From positions 8,782-26,436 of the forward strand of contig DDRC01000083.1 in the NCBI GenBank assembly GCA_002342985.1: a stretch of 17,655 nt of DNA, read 5' to 3'. The notes beneath the pieces are model-generated. The model was not told the origin of the DNA, searched no databases, and saw only the letters and a program-made list of their open reading frames with translations. Origin of the DNA: Flavobacteriales bacterium UBA2426 (GTDB taxonomy: Bacteria; Bacteroidota; Bacteroidia; Flavobacteriales_F; PHOS-HE28). Shown here piece by piece: positions 1 to 8,165 of the stretch (positions within the stretch are counted from its first letter, which is position 1; every line of letters starts with the position of its first letter). The position numbers and the translations under genes were made by a program.

Positions 1-296
1 GTGGCGCACAGCAGGGCGATGTCGCGTAGCACCGGCACCATCTGAGGGCCGCTCGGGGGGTAATAGAGCACGGTAGTGCCGTGCCTGAGCCTCGCCCACC
101 AGATGCGGGCAATGGTGCCGGCGAGCACCGCCAGCTTGCCTACCGCGAACTTGCCCACGCTTTCCATGTCCGAGGAGAACGCCATCCGCACATGGAACAG
201 TCTGATGCGCTCGTACCGGCCATCCAGGAGGGCTTGGATCATGACGGCCTGTCCGCCGAACGGTGGCGGGGTCTGGCCGACCACCAGGATGCGCAT
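1..296 (-). CDS. Glycosyltransferase family 4 protein, N-terminal part (cut by window edge)
   Basis: This is the first 98 codons of a minus-strand gene that continues beyond the left edge. The protein starts MRILVVGQTPPPFGGQAVMI. A Rossmann-type first strand followed by the glycine-rich PPPFGGQ loop is characteristic of the N-terminal acceptor-side domain of GT-B glycosyltransferases of family GT4. A later segment, VLYYPPSGPQMVPVLRDI, is also typical of GT4 proteins from polysaccharide loci. The expected role is cytoplasmic transfer of a sugar from a nucleotide donor to a lipid-linked glycan. The catalytic C-terminal domain (E-x7-E motif) would lie outside the window, so donor and linkage cannot be inferred. 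The ATG at 294-296 is the only sensible start, and a TAGCTTTG promoter element lies 20 nt upstream. It shares strand and probable pathway with the operon at 3272-11289 but is a separate transcription unit. The family call is fairly secure; the substrate is unknown. Confidence 0.85.
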   Translation of the reverse strand, partial: MRILVVGQTPPPFGGQAVMIQALLDGRYERIRLFHVRMAFSSDMESVGKFAVGKLAVLAGTIARIWWARLRHGTTVLYYPPSGPQMVPVLRDIALLCA

Positions 297-315
297 GGGG
301 GAACGGGGCACCCGG

Positions 316-323
316 CAAAGCTA
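316..323 (-). promoter_or_regulatory. Bacteroidota -7 promoter element (TAGCTTTG) for the GT4 gene
   Basis: The minus strand reads TAGCTTTG, an exact match to the Bacteroidota housekeeping -7 consensus TAnnTTTG. It lies 20 nt upstream of the GT4 start codon, which would give a leader of only about 10-15 nt. No convincing -33 TTTG is seen upstream. Confidence 0.55.
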
Positions 324-487
324 CCGGCGGCCCCTCCGCGAGGCCGAGTCCATGCCGCAAGCATTCAACAATCGGACGTGGAGCCCCATCGGGGGAGAGG
401 CGGATTCGTCGAAAGCCACGGCGCCTCCGTCGAGTTTGGGGAACATTGGCTTGGCGAGGGGGGTTGAAGGCCCCAAGTTCACTCCCC

Positions 488-3229
488 ATGCGATACTCCT
501 TGCTCCGCACGCTCCTCCTCCTCACCGCCGCCATCGTGTGGCATGCCGCCCGGAGCGCCACCTACTACATCTCTCCGACGGGGAACGACAGCAACAACGG
601 CACCAGCCAGGCCACCGCCTGGCAGACGCTGGAGCGCTTCAACCAGATCTCCTTCTCACTGCAGCCCGGCGACCGCGTCCTGCTGGAGCGTGGCGGCGTA
701 TACCGAGGGAAGATCAATATCAATGGTAGCGGCACCGCGTCCAGCTACATCGAGGTCGGTGCCTACGGCACCGGCGCGCAGCCCATCATCAGCGGCAGCG
801 TGGCGGTCACCGGATGGACCCAGCACAGCGGCAACATCTGGCGCGTGCCCATGAGCCAGGCGGTGAAGCATGTGTACGTGAACGGGGCCCTGCAGACCAT
901 CGCCCGCTTCCCCAATACCGGCTGGCTGCGCGTGGACCAGGGTACGAGCACCAGCCTGACGGACGCCGAACTCTCGCAGCCTAACGGGTACTGGACCGGC
1001 GCGACTGCGGTGATCCGCACCACCAATTGGAGCTACGACACCGCCTACGTCAGCGCCTTCAGCAATGGGGTGCTCACCCACAGCAGCACGGGCAACAACC
1101 TGCAAAGCCAGCAGTGGGGCTACTTCCTGCGCAACAAGCTGGAGCTGCTCGATGCTCCCGGCGAATGGTTCCACGACCGCGCTGCCGGCCAGCTGTACCT
1201 GTGGTGCCCCAACAATGCCAACCCCAACAACGTGCTGGTGGAGGCCAGCGTCACCGACTTCGGCGTGTACGTGAGCTGGCAGCGCCACCACATCAAGGTG
1301 GACGGCATCCACTTCAAGCACCAGCACACCGCCTCGCTCCGCCTGTCGGGCACCTCCGACCTGGAAGCCATGAACTGCACCTTCACCGACACCTGGCAGG
1401 CCATCCTCAGCACAGGCAACAACCAGGACTTCCACCACCTCACGGTGCAGCGCACCTACGGCACGGCCATCTCCCTGCTCGATAACGGCACCAGCCTCCA
1501 TCACTGCACGCTTGAGGACATCGCCACCGTGCCCGGTCTCGGCGAGAACAACATGGGCTACCTCGGCATCCGGATGAACGGCGCCGATGTAACGGTCGCC
1601 GACAACCGCCTCGTCAACGTCGGCTACATCGCCATCGCCGTGGCCAACAATGCCGTGGTGGAGCGCAACGTGGTGATCAATGCCATGGCGATCCTCAACG
1701 ATGGCGGGGGCATCTCCTTCGACCACGCCGATGGCGCCGTCATCCGCAACAACATCGTCCGCGACCTTCAGGGCGACATCGAGAGCTGCGCCCCGAACTG
1801 GATCAATGCCTACCCCATGTGCCATGGCATCTACTTCGGCAACACGAGCATCAAGAACACCCTGGTGAAGGACAACACGGTGACGAACTGCAGCGTGAGC
1901 GGCATCCATGTCGACCATACGATGGTGAGCACCGGGAACCGGATCGAGGGCAACGTGCTCTTCAACAACAAGATCCAGCTCAGCATCTCGGACTTCAGCA
2001 ACTACAACGGCCCCGGAGCCACCGCACCCTACTTCGTGCCCGCGTTCAACACGGTTTACACGGGCAATGTGCTCTATGGGGTGACCAAGGACCAGCTCTG
2101 CATGCGGCAGTACCATGTGAACGGCTCGGCCTATGTCGATTACGGCACCTTCACGAACAACCGGTACTTCAACCCGTACAACGACCGCAGCATCTACCTG
2201 CACAACACCTTCGCCGGCACGCACCGCTACTTCACGCTGGAGCGCTGGCAGAGCACCTTCACCGAGGATGCCGGGTCCACCCGGAGCCCGCTCAACCTCC
2301 CCAGCATGGAAGTGCTCGAGGTGTTCGGCACGAACGCGGTCGCCAACGGGAGCTTCAACAGCAACGTGAACGGATGGGGCGGATGGCCCACGCAGGGACA
2401 GCTGACGCACAACGCCAGCCGCCTCGACGGCGGATGCATGCGGGTGTCCTTCACCGACAACGCCTCCTACAACACCTTCAACCTGAAGCACAGCACGAAT
2501 GCCAGCGTGCAGCAAGGCAGCTGGTACCGGCTCCGCTTCAGCATCGTGAGCGACCTGATGGGCGAGCTCACCGTGGGCTTCAAGGGCATCAGCCAGCTGA
2601 GCACGCCGGTGCAGGAGGGCGAGCGGGTGTTCCCCTTCGATGCCAACCGGCGCGATGTGGAGCACTTCTTCCAGAGCAGCATCACCGACCAAGGCGCCTG
2701 CCAGTTCACGAACCACTACACCGAGGGCGTCTACTTCATCGACAACATCGCCCTGGAGCGGGTGAGCGCCGTGCCGGTGGACCCCTTCGAGCGCCAGCAG
2801 CTGCTGATCAACGAAGGCCCGACCGACCAGACCTTCAGCCTGCAGGGCTGCTGGAGCGACACGGATGGCAACCTCCACACCGGCTCCATCACGCTGCCGG
2901 CCTACCGCTCCGTGGTGCTGGTGAAGGAGGACGATTCCACCTGCCTCACCACGGGCATGGGCGATGGCAGCGATGGCACTTCTGATGCGGCCAACGCGTT
3001 GCATGCCTTCCCGAACCCCGCCAGCCCCGGCCAATCCATCGCGGTGGAGGTGCCGGCCGGCTCGGGCGCCTTGATGCTGTATGGCCTGCAGGGACAGCTG
3101 CTGCTCACCGAGCGCGTGACCGGTGCCCGCTCCATGCTGGTGCTGCCCAGCGGCCTGGGAGCCGGCACCTACCTCCTGGTGCACGAGGATAACGGGCGCC
3201 GAACACCGCAGCGGATCTCCGTCCTGTGA
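488..3229 (+). CDS. Secreted right-handed parallel beta-helix protein with T9SS C-terminal sorting domain
   Basis: This 913-aa protein has four recognisable parts. A Sec signal peptide covers about residues 1-23, with a hydrophobic core LLRTLLLLTAAIV and cleavage near ARSA. The mature part begins TYYISPTGNDSNNG and continues with GDRVLLERGGVYRG (61-74), the usual opening of Bacteroidota parallel beta-helix proteins. Asn-rich beta-helix coils follow at about 268-505, with repeated turns such as NRLVNVGYIAIAV, ERNVVIN and IRNNIVRD. A beta-sandwich region at about 612-765 (NGSFNSNVNGWGGW to FIDNIALERV) resembles CBM4/9-type carbohydrate-binding domains. Residues 839-913 form a type A T9SS sorting domain (FPNPASPG through LPSGLGAGTYLLV and the terminal RISVL). 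It should be exported and then released or anchored at the cell surface. The fold is shared by polysaccharide lyases, epimerases and glycosidases, but no catalytic residues can be assigned. Its position opposite a polysaccharide operon suggests, but does not prove, action on glycans. The ATG at 488 was chosen over an upstream in-frame ATG at 263 because only it places the signal peptide at the N-terminus. Confidence 0.88.
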   Translation: MRYSLLRTLLLLTAAIVWHAARSATYYISPTGNDSNNGTSQATAWQTLERFNQISFSLQPGDRVLLERGGVYRGKININGSGTASSYIEVGAYGTGAQPIISGSVAVTGWTQHSGNIWRVPMSQAVKHVYVNGALQTIARFPNTGWLRVDQGTSTSLTDAELSQPNGYWTGATAVIRTTNWSYDTAYVSAFSNGVLTHSSTGNNLQSQQWGYFLRNKLELLDAPGEWFHDRAAGQLYLWCPNNANPNNVLVEASVTDFGVYVSWQRHHIKVDGIHFKHQHTASLRLSGTSDLEAMNCTFTDTWQAILSTGNNQDFHHLTVQRTYGTAISLLDNGTSLHHCTLEDIATVPGLGENNMGYLGIRMNGADVTVADNRLVNVGYIAIAVANNAVVERNVVINAMAILNDGGGISFDHADGAVIRNNIVRDLQGDIESCAPNWINAYPMCHGIYFGNTSIKNTLVKDNTVTNCSVSGIHVDHTMVSTGNRIEGNVLFNNKIQLSISDFSNYNGPGATAPYFVPAFNTVYTGNVLYGVTKDQLCMRQYHVNGSAYVDYGTFTNNRYFNPYNDRSIYLHNTFAGTHRYFTLERWQSTFTEDAGSTRSPLNLPSMEVLEVFGTNAVANGSFNSNVNGWGGWPTQGQLTHNASRLDGGCMRVSFTDNASYNTFNLKHSTNASVQQGSWYRLRFSIVSDLMGELTVGFKGISQLSTPVQEGERVFPFDANRRDVEHFFQSSITDQGACQFTNHYTEGVYFIDNIALERVSAVPVDPFERQQLLINEGPTDQTFSLQGCWSDTDGNLHTGSITLPAYRSVVLVKEDDSTCLTTGMGDGSDGTSDAANALHAFPNPASPGQSIAVEVPAGSGALMLYGLQGQLLLTERVTGARSMLVLPSGLGAGTYLLVHEDNGRRTPQRISVL

Positions 3230-3237
3230 ACACAGTC

Positions 3238-3270
3238 GGAACGGCCCGGCCTTGAGGGCCGGGCCGTTCC
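3238..3270. terminator. Bidirectional transcription terminator hairpin
   Basis: A perfect 14-bp inverted repeat (GGAACGGCCCGGCC, loop TTGAG, GGCCGGGCCGTTCC) sits between two convergent genes. It starts 8 nt after the stop of the beta-helix gene and ends 1 nt before the stop of the minus-strand ligase gene. There is no T-tract on either side, so it is not a textbook intrinsic terminator. Its position and strength still suggest transcription termination or 3'-end protection in both directions. Confidence 0.75.
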
Positions 3271-3271
3271 G

Positions 3272-4543
3272 CTAGGCGCCGAGGCCATCGGGCTGCCGAC
3301 GGACGCAGAGCGGCGCCAGCATCGACAGGAGGATCGAATGGCCGATGTCCACGCCATAGCAGAAGATGTCGAGCTGCCAGATGAAGAGCAGGTAGGCGAA
3401 GGCACCGAACATCGGCGCCTGACCGGTGCCATCGAGGTACTGGCGGCGGTAATGCATGAAGCCCCGCCAGAACAGGACATAGAGCAGCACCACGCCCAGG
3501 ATGCCCTGGCCCACCAGCACCTCCGTGAAAGTGCTGTGCGTGTGCAGGTTCACCGGGTTCTCCACATCCCACATCACCGCCACCCGATCGAGCAGGCCCA
3601 GCCTGTAATGGCCCTTGAAGCCATTGCCGAACAGCAGGCCCGTGCGGTCGTTGACGGCCCAGTCGCCCACGGAATACCAGATATCGCTGCGTCCATTGAA
3701 TGTGGTGACGTCCTCCTTGGAGACGCGCTCGAGCACCGCCGAGAAGAAAGGCAGGCTCAGCACCTGGTATACGAGCAAGGAGAAGCTGAGGAGCAGGGGC
3801 AGCGTGAAGAGCGAGATGGTGTACAGGCCGCGGACCACCTTGATCGCACGGGTGACGAAGAGCACCGCGAGCATCAGGAAGATCATGAACGACAAGCGGC
3901 TGTTTATGCGCACCATGAAATACAGGCAGATGGCGAGGGCCGCCAGGCCCAGGGCGAAGGCGACCGGGCGGCGGGCGGCATCGCGCATGCCCACCATGAG
4001 CATGAGCGCCCAGGCGGCCAGGACGTGCGCCCCCGTGTAGATGCCCCGGATGAACGGGAAATTGGCACGTCCCTCGAAAGCGTGCCCGTAGGACTGGACA
4101 CCGGCTAAAAAGCCGAGCACGTTGATGGCTAGCAACAGGCCCAGGCCGAGGAACAGCAGGCGGCCGAAATCGAAGCCGGGGTCGCCCCGATTGTGGAGGA
4201 CCACCACCACCGCCGCATTGAACGGCGCCAGGAAGATGAGGCAGGAAAGCAGCGCATTCCCCGTCTGCACCCCGGGTATCCCGGCGCGCATGGCCACGAA
4301 CATGGAGGCGCAGAGCGTGCCCACATAGAGCATGGCGAGCCACCAGGTGCCCGTTAGCACCCGCCCCATGCGCTTCCTGTACATGGCGTCGACCAGGTGG
4401 AAGAGCAGGATGGCCACGAAGGGCGCCACCGTGATCATCATGCCCTTGGCGAGGCCGGACTTCAGGCCGTAGTAGTTGCCGAAGCCGTAGACCGGAAAGC
4501 CCAGCACGAAGAGGGCGTTGACGAGCTGGCTCTTGCGGATCAT
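3272..4543 (-). CDS. O-antigen ligase / Wzy-type polymerase family membrane protein
   Basis: This is a 423-aa polytopic inner-membrane protein with about ten hydrophobic segments. It belongs by pattern to the O-antigen ligase/polymerase family (Wzy_C-like). The diagnostic features are a large periplasmic loop with NGRSDIW (283-289), GLLFGNGFKGHY (302-313), then HTHSTFTEVLVGQGILG (334-350) just before a transmembrane helix. An arginine-containing segment, RINSRLSFM (212-220), is also typical. Such proteins polymerise undecaprenyl-linked repeat units (Wzy) or ligate finished glycan to an acceptor (WaaL-like). Sequence alone does not separate the two roles. Because it is last in an operon with a flippase and a Wzc-like co-polymerase, polymerase is the more likely role. 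It starts 16 nt after the upstream glycosyltransferase stop. No Shine-Dalgarno sequence is evident. Confidence 0.85.
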   Translation of the reverse strand: MIRKSQLVNALFVLGFPVYGFGNYYGLKSGLAKGMMITVAPFVAILLFHLVDAMYRKRMGRVLTGTWWLAMLYVGTLCASMFVAMRAGIPGVQTGNALLSCLIFLAPFNAAVVVVLHNRGDPGFDFGRLLFLGLGLLLAINVLGFLAGVQSYGHAFEGRANFPFIRGIYTGAHVLAAWALMLMVGMRDAARRPVAFALGLAALAICLYFMVRINSRLSFMIFLMLAVLFVTRAIKVVRGLYTISLFTLPLLLSFSLLVYQVLSLPFFSAVLERVSKEDVTTFNGRSDIWYSVGDWAVNDRTGLLFGNGFKGHYRLGLLDRVAVMWDVENPVNLHTHSTFTEVLVGQGILGVVLLYVLFWRGFMHYRRQYLDGTGQAPMFGAFAYLLFIWQLDIFCYGVDIGHSILLSMLAPLCVRRQPDGLGA

Positions 4544-4559
4544 GGCAGCGCACGCGGGG

Positions 4560-5552
4560 CTAGCCTCCGAACTTACGCTTCAGCCCGATGAGCCCCTGCA
4601 CCAAGGGCCCCTTGGGGCCGCCCGGTATGAGCTCCTTGATGCGCTGCTTGAAGCGCTCGCGGGGCGTACTGCCGATGTACCTGCGGAAGTACTCGCGGTC
4701 GCGCCGGGCGTCGAGCATCATGAAGCGGGGATGCCGCAACGGGAAGGAGATGTCGCGTGCCGTGCGCTTGTTGCGCGGATCGGAGAGGCTGACGGTGTGC
4801 GTGCCATCGTCCCCGAAGCCGATGTTGTCGATCAGGTTCGTCTCAGGCAGGATGTTCAGGCCATGGTTGATGACCCTGGTGATGTCCAGCTGGTAGCTCC
4901 AGGAGTTCATCACGCCGGAATGCACGCGGTCGAACATGGCATGCACATCGCGCTCCTCCTCCTTGCTCAGGAAGAAATCGGCCAGCCGCGCGGTGGTCTT
5001 GAGGGCAGGCCATTGGCCCATGGCGGAGTCATAATGGCGCCAGACCCGGCGCCAGCTGGCCCACCCCCACGGCGCACCATAGCCATGGGCGCTGAAATAG
5101 TAATCCCCATCGCGCTCGCCCGCCCAATCCTCCATGAGGTTGTTCCCCATCACCACCCATACGCGCTCGTCCTCTCGGTACCGCTCCAGCATCTCCTGGG
5201 CGAACCGGAAGAACGAGGGCACCGGCAGGGTGTCGTCCTCCAGCACGATGCCCTCCGGCTCATGCAGGAAGAACCAGTCCAGGGCCGAGCTCACGCCCAT
5301 CCGGAGGCCCAGGTTGCGCTCGTTGAACCGCGTATGCACCTCGCAGGGCCAGTCCACCTCCTTGGCCATGGCACGCACGGCCTCGCAGCGCTCTCGCTCC
5401 TTCTCGTTGCGCGGCCCGTCGGCTGCGAAGTAGAGCCGGGATGGCCGGGCCGCACGGATGGCCTCGAACACCTGCCGGAGCGGCCCCGTTCTGTTGAACC
5501 CGATGAGGAGCACCGGCGTGGTGAGCGTGAAGGGGCGTTCAGCGTCCTGCAT
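4560..5552 (-). CDS. GT-A-fold glycosyltransferase (GT2-like / HlpA-like nucleotide-diphospho-sugar transferase)
   Basis: This 330-aa protein opens with TTPVLLIGFNRTGPLRQVFEAI (11-32), the first beta-alpha unit of a GT-A fold. It continues with LYFAADGPRNEKE (40-52), NERNLGLRMG (77-86) and the acidic motif VLEDDTLPVPSFF (103-115), which should bind the metal and nucleotide-sugar phosphates. PWGWASWRRVW (161-171) resembles the acceptor-site segment of the family often annotated as nucleotide-diphospho-sugar transferase or hemolytic protein HlpA-like. No membrane segment is seen, so it probably acts on lipid-linked glycan at the cytoplasmic membrane face. The start codon overlaps the end of the preceding gene by 14 nt, which suggests translational coupling. 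Donor sugar and linkage cannot be predicted. Confidence 0.82.
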   Translation of the reverse strand: MQDAERPFTLTTPVLLIGFNRTGPLRQVFEAIRAARPSRLYFAADGPRNEKERERCEAVRAMAKEVDWPCEVHTRFNERNLGLRMGVSSALDWFFLHEPEGIVLEDDTLPVPSFFRFAQEMLERYREDERVWVVMGNNLMEDWAGERDGDYYFSAHGYGAPWGWASWRRVWRHYDSAMGQWPALKTTARLADFFLSKEEERDVHAMFDRVHSGVMNSWSYQLDITRVINHGLNILPETNLIDNIGFGDDGTHTVSLSDPRNKRTARDISFPLRHPRFMMLDARRDREYFRRYIGSTPRERFKQRIKELIPGGPKGPLVQGLIGLKRKFGG

Positions 5553-6810
5553 GATGAGGGGGGTTCACGCGGTTGTTTCGATTGAACAGCTCGAAATCGC
5601 GCAGCATGGATACGGCATGCCGAGCGACATCGGCGGAGGTGGCGAACTCATCCACGAAGCGGTAGAGGAAGAGCTGCATCACATCGTTGTAGCGCACGGC
5701 CACGTCCTGGGCCAGGTTGATGTAGCGGTCGCGCGGCAGCACCTCGATGCAGCCCGCTGCTAGCGCCGTGGGCAGCAGCATATTGGAGCCATGCACCCCC
5801 ACCACCAGCTGGCTGCCGGCGTAGGCGGAGCACCATGCGCGCTCAACCTGCTCGTCGATGCGCCGGGTCCGCAGGTCGGTCACGCCCGTGGGCACCAGCG
5901 AGGGATCGCCAAGGCCGACGATGGTCGCACGCACCCCCTGCACAGCCAGGCGGATGCGGGCCAGCGCCCCCATGGCAAGGCGCTGCTGGTCCCAGAGGAA
6001 GAAGCGATCGGCCAGGCGCCTCAGCCCGATGCGGCGGAGCGCCCGGTGCATCAGCTTGTGCAGCGGCGTCCGGTACCAGAGCCGGTCCTCACGGAGCACG
6101 AAGGTGATGCGCTTCGGAGCCGTGGCATAGTCCTCCAAGGGGAAGGGCTCCACGGCGGTGTAGCGGGCGATGTCGATGGCGGTCTTATCCGGATGCGCAT
6201 AGCCGCGGCCGAGGAAGACCTCGTCATAGTCCTTGAGGAACGCCTTCACCTGCCGGTCGATGGAGCGGTACCATCCATGCGCCTTGCCGAGCCGCTGATC
6301 CACGACCCACACCTCGGCAGCGCCCTTCGGCACCAGCCAGGCGAACGCGCGGGGCACCAGGAGCACGAGCCCCAGGTCGGGATGGGCCTCCAGGTAATAG
6401 GTGGCATTCCAGAGCTTCAGCAGCACATGGCCGTACAGGAAGTCGAGCGTATTGAGGAGAACCACCCGCTTGCAGGGCCGGATCACGCGCCGCTCGATCC
6501 GCACCTCCTCATCGCTGGGCGCACGGAAGCCGGACATGAGCGGACCGTGCACCCACCCATCCACGCCCTTCGGGTTGTGCAGCGTGCCATCCGCCTTGCC
6601 GATGGCCACATCGTAATCTACGGCGAAGCCCACGGGCATGTCGTGGTAGAACCTGTATCCGCAATCTCTGCACGCGTAGTCGCCGAGCACATGGATGCCC
6701 GGAAAGGCCACATCCACCGCATCAACCGCGGTGGAACCGCACTTCGGGCAGGCCCGCTCCGCGAAGGGCCGGGGCTTCAAGGGGACCAGATGCCTGCTGA
6801 GCGCGCTCAT
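5539..6810 (-). CDS. Putative GT61-like (DUF563-type) glycosyltransferase with N-terminal zinc ribbon
   Basis: This 423-aa protein has two CxxC knuckles near its start, CPKCG (C21, C24) and CRDCG (C47, C50), a clear zinc-ribbon arrangement. The C-terminal half carries a GT-B-like signature. KRITFVLREDRLW (233-245) is followed by QLVVGVHGSNMLLPTALAAG (334-353), then CIEVLPRDRYINLAQDV (354-370). The VHGSN...IE pattern resembles the donor-site region of family 61 (DUF563) glycosyltransferases, although the middle is not clearly recognisable. The ATG at 6808-6810 overlaps the upstream flippase stop in an ATGA junction, which decides the start. A longer frame upstream would run into the flippase gene and adds only low-complexity sequence. 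Operon position supports a glycosyltransferase role. The zinc ribbon is unusual for GT61 and its role is unknown. The exact family is uncertain. Confidence 0.62.
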   Translation of the reverse strand: MSALSRHLVPLKPRPFAERACPKCGSTAVDAVDVAFPGIHVLGDYACRDCGYRFYHDMPVGFAVDYDVAIGKADGTLHNPKGVDGWVHGPLMSGFRAPSDEEVRIERRVIRPCKRVVLLNTLDFLYGHVLLKLWNATYYLEAHPDLGLVLLVPRAFAWLVPKGAAEVWVVDQRLGKAHGWYRSIDRQVKAFLKDYDEVFLGRGYAHPDKTAIDIARYTAVEPFPLEDYATAPKRITFVLREDRLWYRTPLHKLMHRALRRIGLRRLADRFFLWDQQRLAMGALARIRLAVQGVRATIVGLGDPSLVPTGVTDLRTRRIDEQVERAWCSAYAGSQLVVGVHGSNMLLPTALAAGCIEVLPRDRYINLAQDVAVRYNDVMQLFLYRFVDEFATSADVARHAVSMLRDFELFNRNNRVNPPHHAGR

Positions 6811-8150
6811 GCTGCACGATGGAATCGCCAGAAGGTGAGGATGCCGGTGACCATGAGTCGGAGGTTCTCGCGGGTGCGTGGGAACAGCAGGTCGAGGAGG
6901 AAGATGCTCACCAGGAAGGAAATGATCGTAGCCCAGATGGCGCCGATCGACCGCAGGTCGGGAATGAGGAGCCAATTGATGCCGACATTCACGAGCACAC
7001 CGACGGCCGCCGTGAAGAGCGAGTACCGGAATAGGCTCTCGTTGGTGATGAAGCTGCGCTTCCCCGTACCCATATTGGTGAAGAAGAGCCGGATGGCGAA
7101 CAGCGACAGCAGGACGCCCGCCGGCTCGTACTCGGCGCCGAACAGCAGCACGATGATCGGACGCGCCAGGAAATAAAGGGGCACCGCAGTGACGAGGAAG
7201 AGCAGGAACATCAGCCGGTACTGATTGAGCAGGCGATCGGTGTACATGGCATGGGAGACCCCCTTGGCACGGGTGATGGCCGGAGCGAGCGAAGCCTGCA
7301 CGATCACGGGCAGGAACCCGAGCGCCTCGATCATGCGCAGGGCCACGGAGTACTGGCCCACCTCCGCGTAGGCCGCCGCCTCCCCCTCACGCGCCGCCAG
7401 CATGTCCTTGATCATCACCTGGTCGATGCGCGCCTGCACGAAGAGCGCCATGCCGTAGATCAGCATGGGCCACGACTCACGAAGCAGGTGGCGCGCCATG
7501 GACCGGCTGGCCCTCCATGTGCGCCAGCTGCCGCCCCAGCGCTGCAGCGCCAGCAGGTAGCCCAAGGTGAGGACCACGGACTCGATGACGTACACCCAGG
7601 CGAACCCGATGAGCGCCTCGCGCGCCGTGAGCACGCCCGCATGGATCAGTCCGAGCAGGGCGAACTTCACCCCGGAGCTCACCAGGACCTGCGCCATCTG
7701 CACGCGCACGACGGGGCCGGCCTTCACCTGCGACATGAACCATTGCTCGATGACCCCGAACGGGCGGAGCAGCTCCGCACTGGCGATCACCACCACCAGC
7801 GACACCGTGAGCGCATCCATGCCCTTCAGCAGGGAGCCCAGCGTGGCCAAGAGTACCAGCAGGGCGGCACCAGCCAGCTTGATGAGGGCGCCGGTGCCCA
7901 GGAGTTCGGCGCGCCGCTCGGGGTGCTTCACGAGGTCGCGTACGAGGATCTCGTCGATTCCCATGGCGCCGAGCGCGAAGAACAGCCCGACGAAGCCCGT
8001 GGCGTAGTTGAGATGGCCGAAGAGCTCCTCGCCGAGACCGCGCGCCACATAGATGCCGGTGAGGAGCACCACCGCCAGGCGCACCAAGCGCTCGACGAAC
8101 AGCCAGGACACGTTCCTGAGGACCTTGCGCGAACCCTCGGTGCGGATCAT
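6807..8150 (-). CDS. Wzx-like oligosaccharide flippase (MOP superfamily)
   Basis: This 447-aa very hydrophobic protein has about 12-14 predicted transmembrane helices. Its pattern is that of the MOP-superfamily polysaccharide transporters (Wzx/RfbX). The N-terminus has VLRNVSWLFVERLVRLAVVL followed by GIYVARGLGEELFGHLNYA, a hallmark opening of this family. ASLAPAITRA and later LLFGAEYEPAGVLLSLFAIRLFF match the second-half signature. It should flip undecaprenyl-diphosphate-linked repeat units across the inner membrane before polymerisation. It begins 15 nt after the kinase stop, and its TGA overlaps the next ATG by 4 nt (ATGA), implying coupled translation. Substrate specificity cannot be read from the sequence. 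Confidence 0.93.
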   Translation of the reverse strand: MIRTEGSRKVLRNVSWLFVERLVRLAVVLLTGIYVARGLGEELFGHLNYATGFVGLFFALGAMGIDEILVRDLVKHPERRAELLGTGALIKLAGAALLVLLATLGSLLKGMDALTVSLVVVIASAELLRPFGVIEQWFMSQVKAGPVVRVQMAQVLVSSGVKFALLGLIHAGVLTAREALIGFAWVYVIESVVLTLGYLLALQRWGGSWRTWRASRSMARHLLRESWPMLIYGMALFVQARIDQVMIKDMLAAREGEAAAYAEVGQYSVALRMIEALGFLPVIVQASLAPAITRAKGVSHAMYTDRLLNQYRLMFLLFLVTAVPLYFLARPIIVLLFGAEYEPAGVLLSLFAIRLFFTNMGTGKRSFITNESLFRYSLFTAAVGVLVNVGINWLLIPDLRSIGAIWATIISFLVSIFLLDLLFPRTRENLRLMVTGILTFWRFHRAA

Positions 8151-8165
8151 GCGTGGGCCGAAGGC

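Noticed and set aside
263..487. Upstream extension of the beta-helix gene to an ATG at 263
   Set aside because: It would place 75 Arg/Gly/Pro-rich residues before the signal peptide and overlap the start and promoter of the divergent GT4 gene.
656..3184. An 842-codon open frame antisense to the beta-helix gene
   Set aside because: The product is low-complexity, rich in Ala, Gly, Val and His, with no recognisable domain. The plus-strand frame has a signal peptide, beta-helix and T9SS domain. It is a shadow caused by high GC.
3105..4553. A 482-codon minus-strand frame overlapping the O-antigen ligase gene
   Set aside because: It is out of frame with the recognisable polytopic protein and is rich in Arg, Pro, His and Gly, a typical GC-rich shadow.
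4518..5585. Plus-strand frame opposite the GT-A glycosyltransferase
   Set aside because: No recognisable domain, and composition typical of antisense frames; the minus strand has the EDD motif.
6811..6975. Longer N-terminus for the zinc-ribbon glycosyltransferase-like gene
   Set aside because: The added 55 residues are His/Pro-rich and lie inside the flippase gene; the ATGA overlap at 6807-6810 gives a better start.
5791..7176. Plus-strand 461-codon frame
   Set aside because: It spans two convincingly assigned minus-strand genes antisense and shows no domain.
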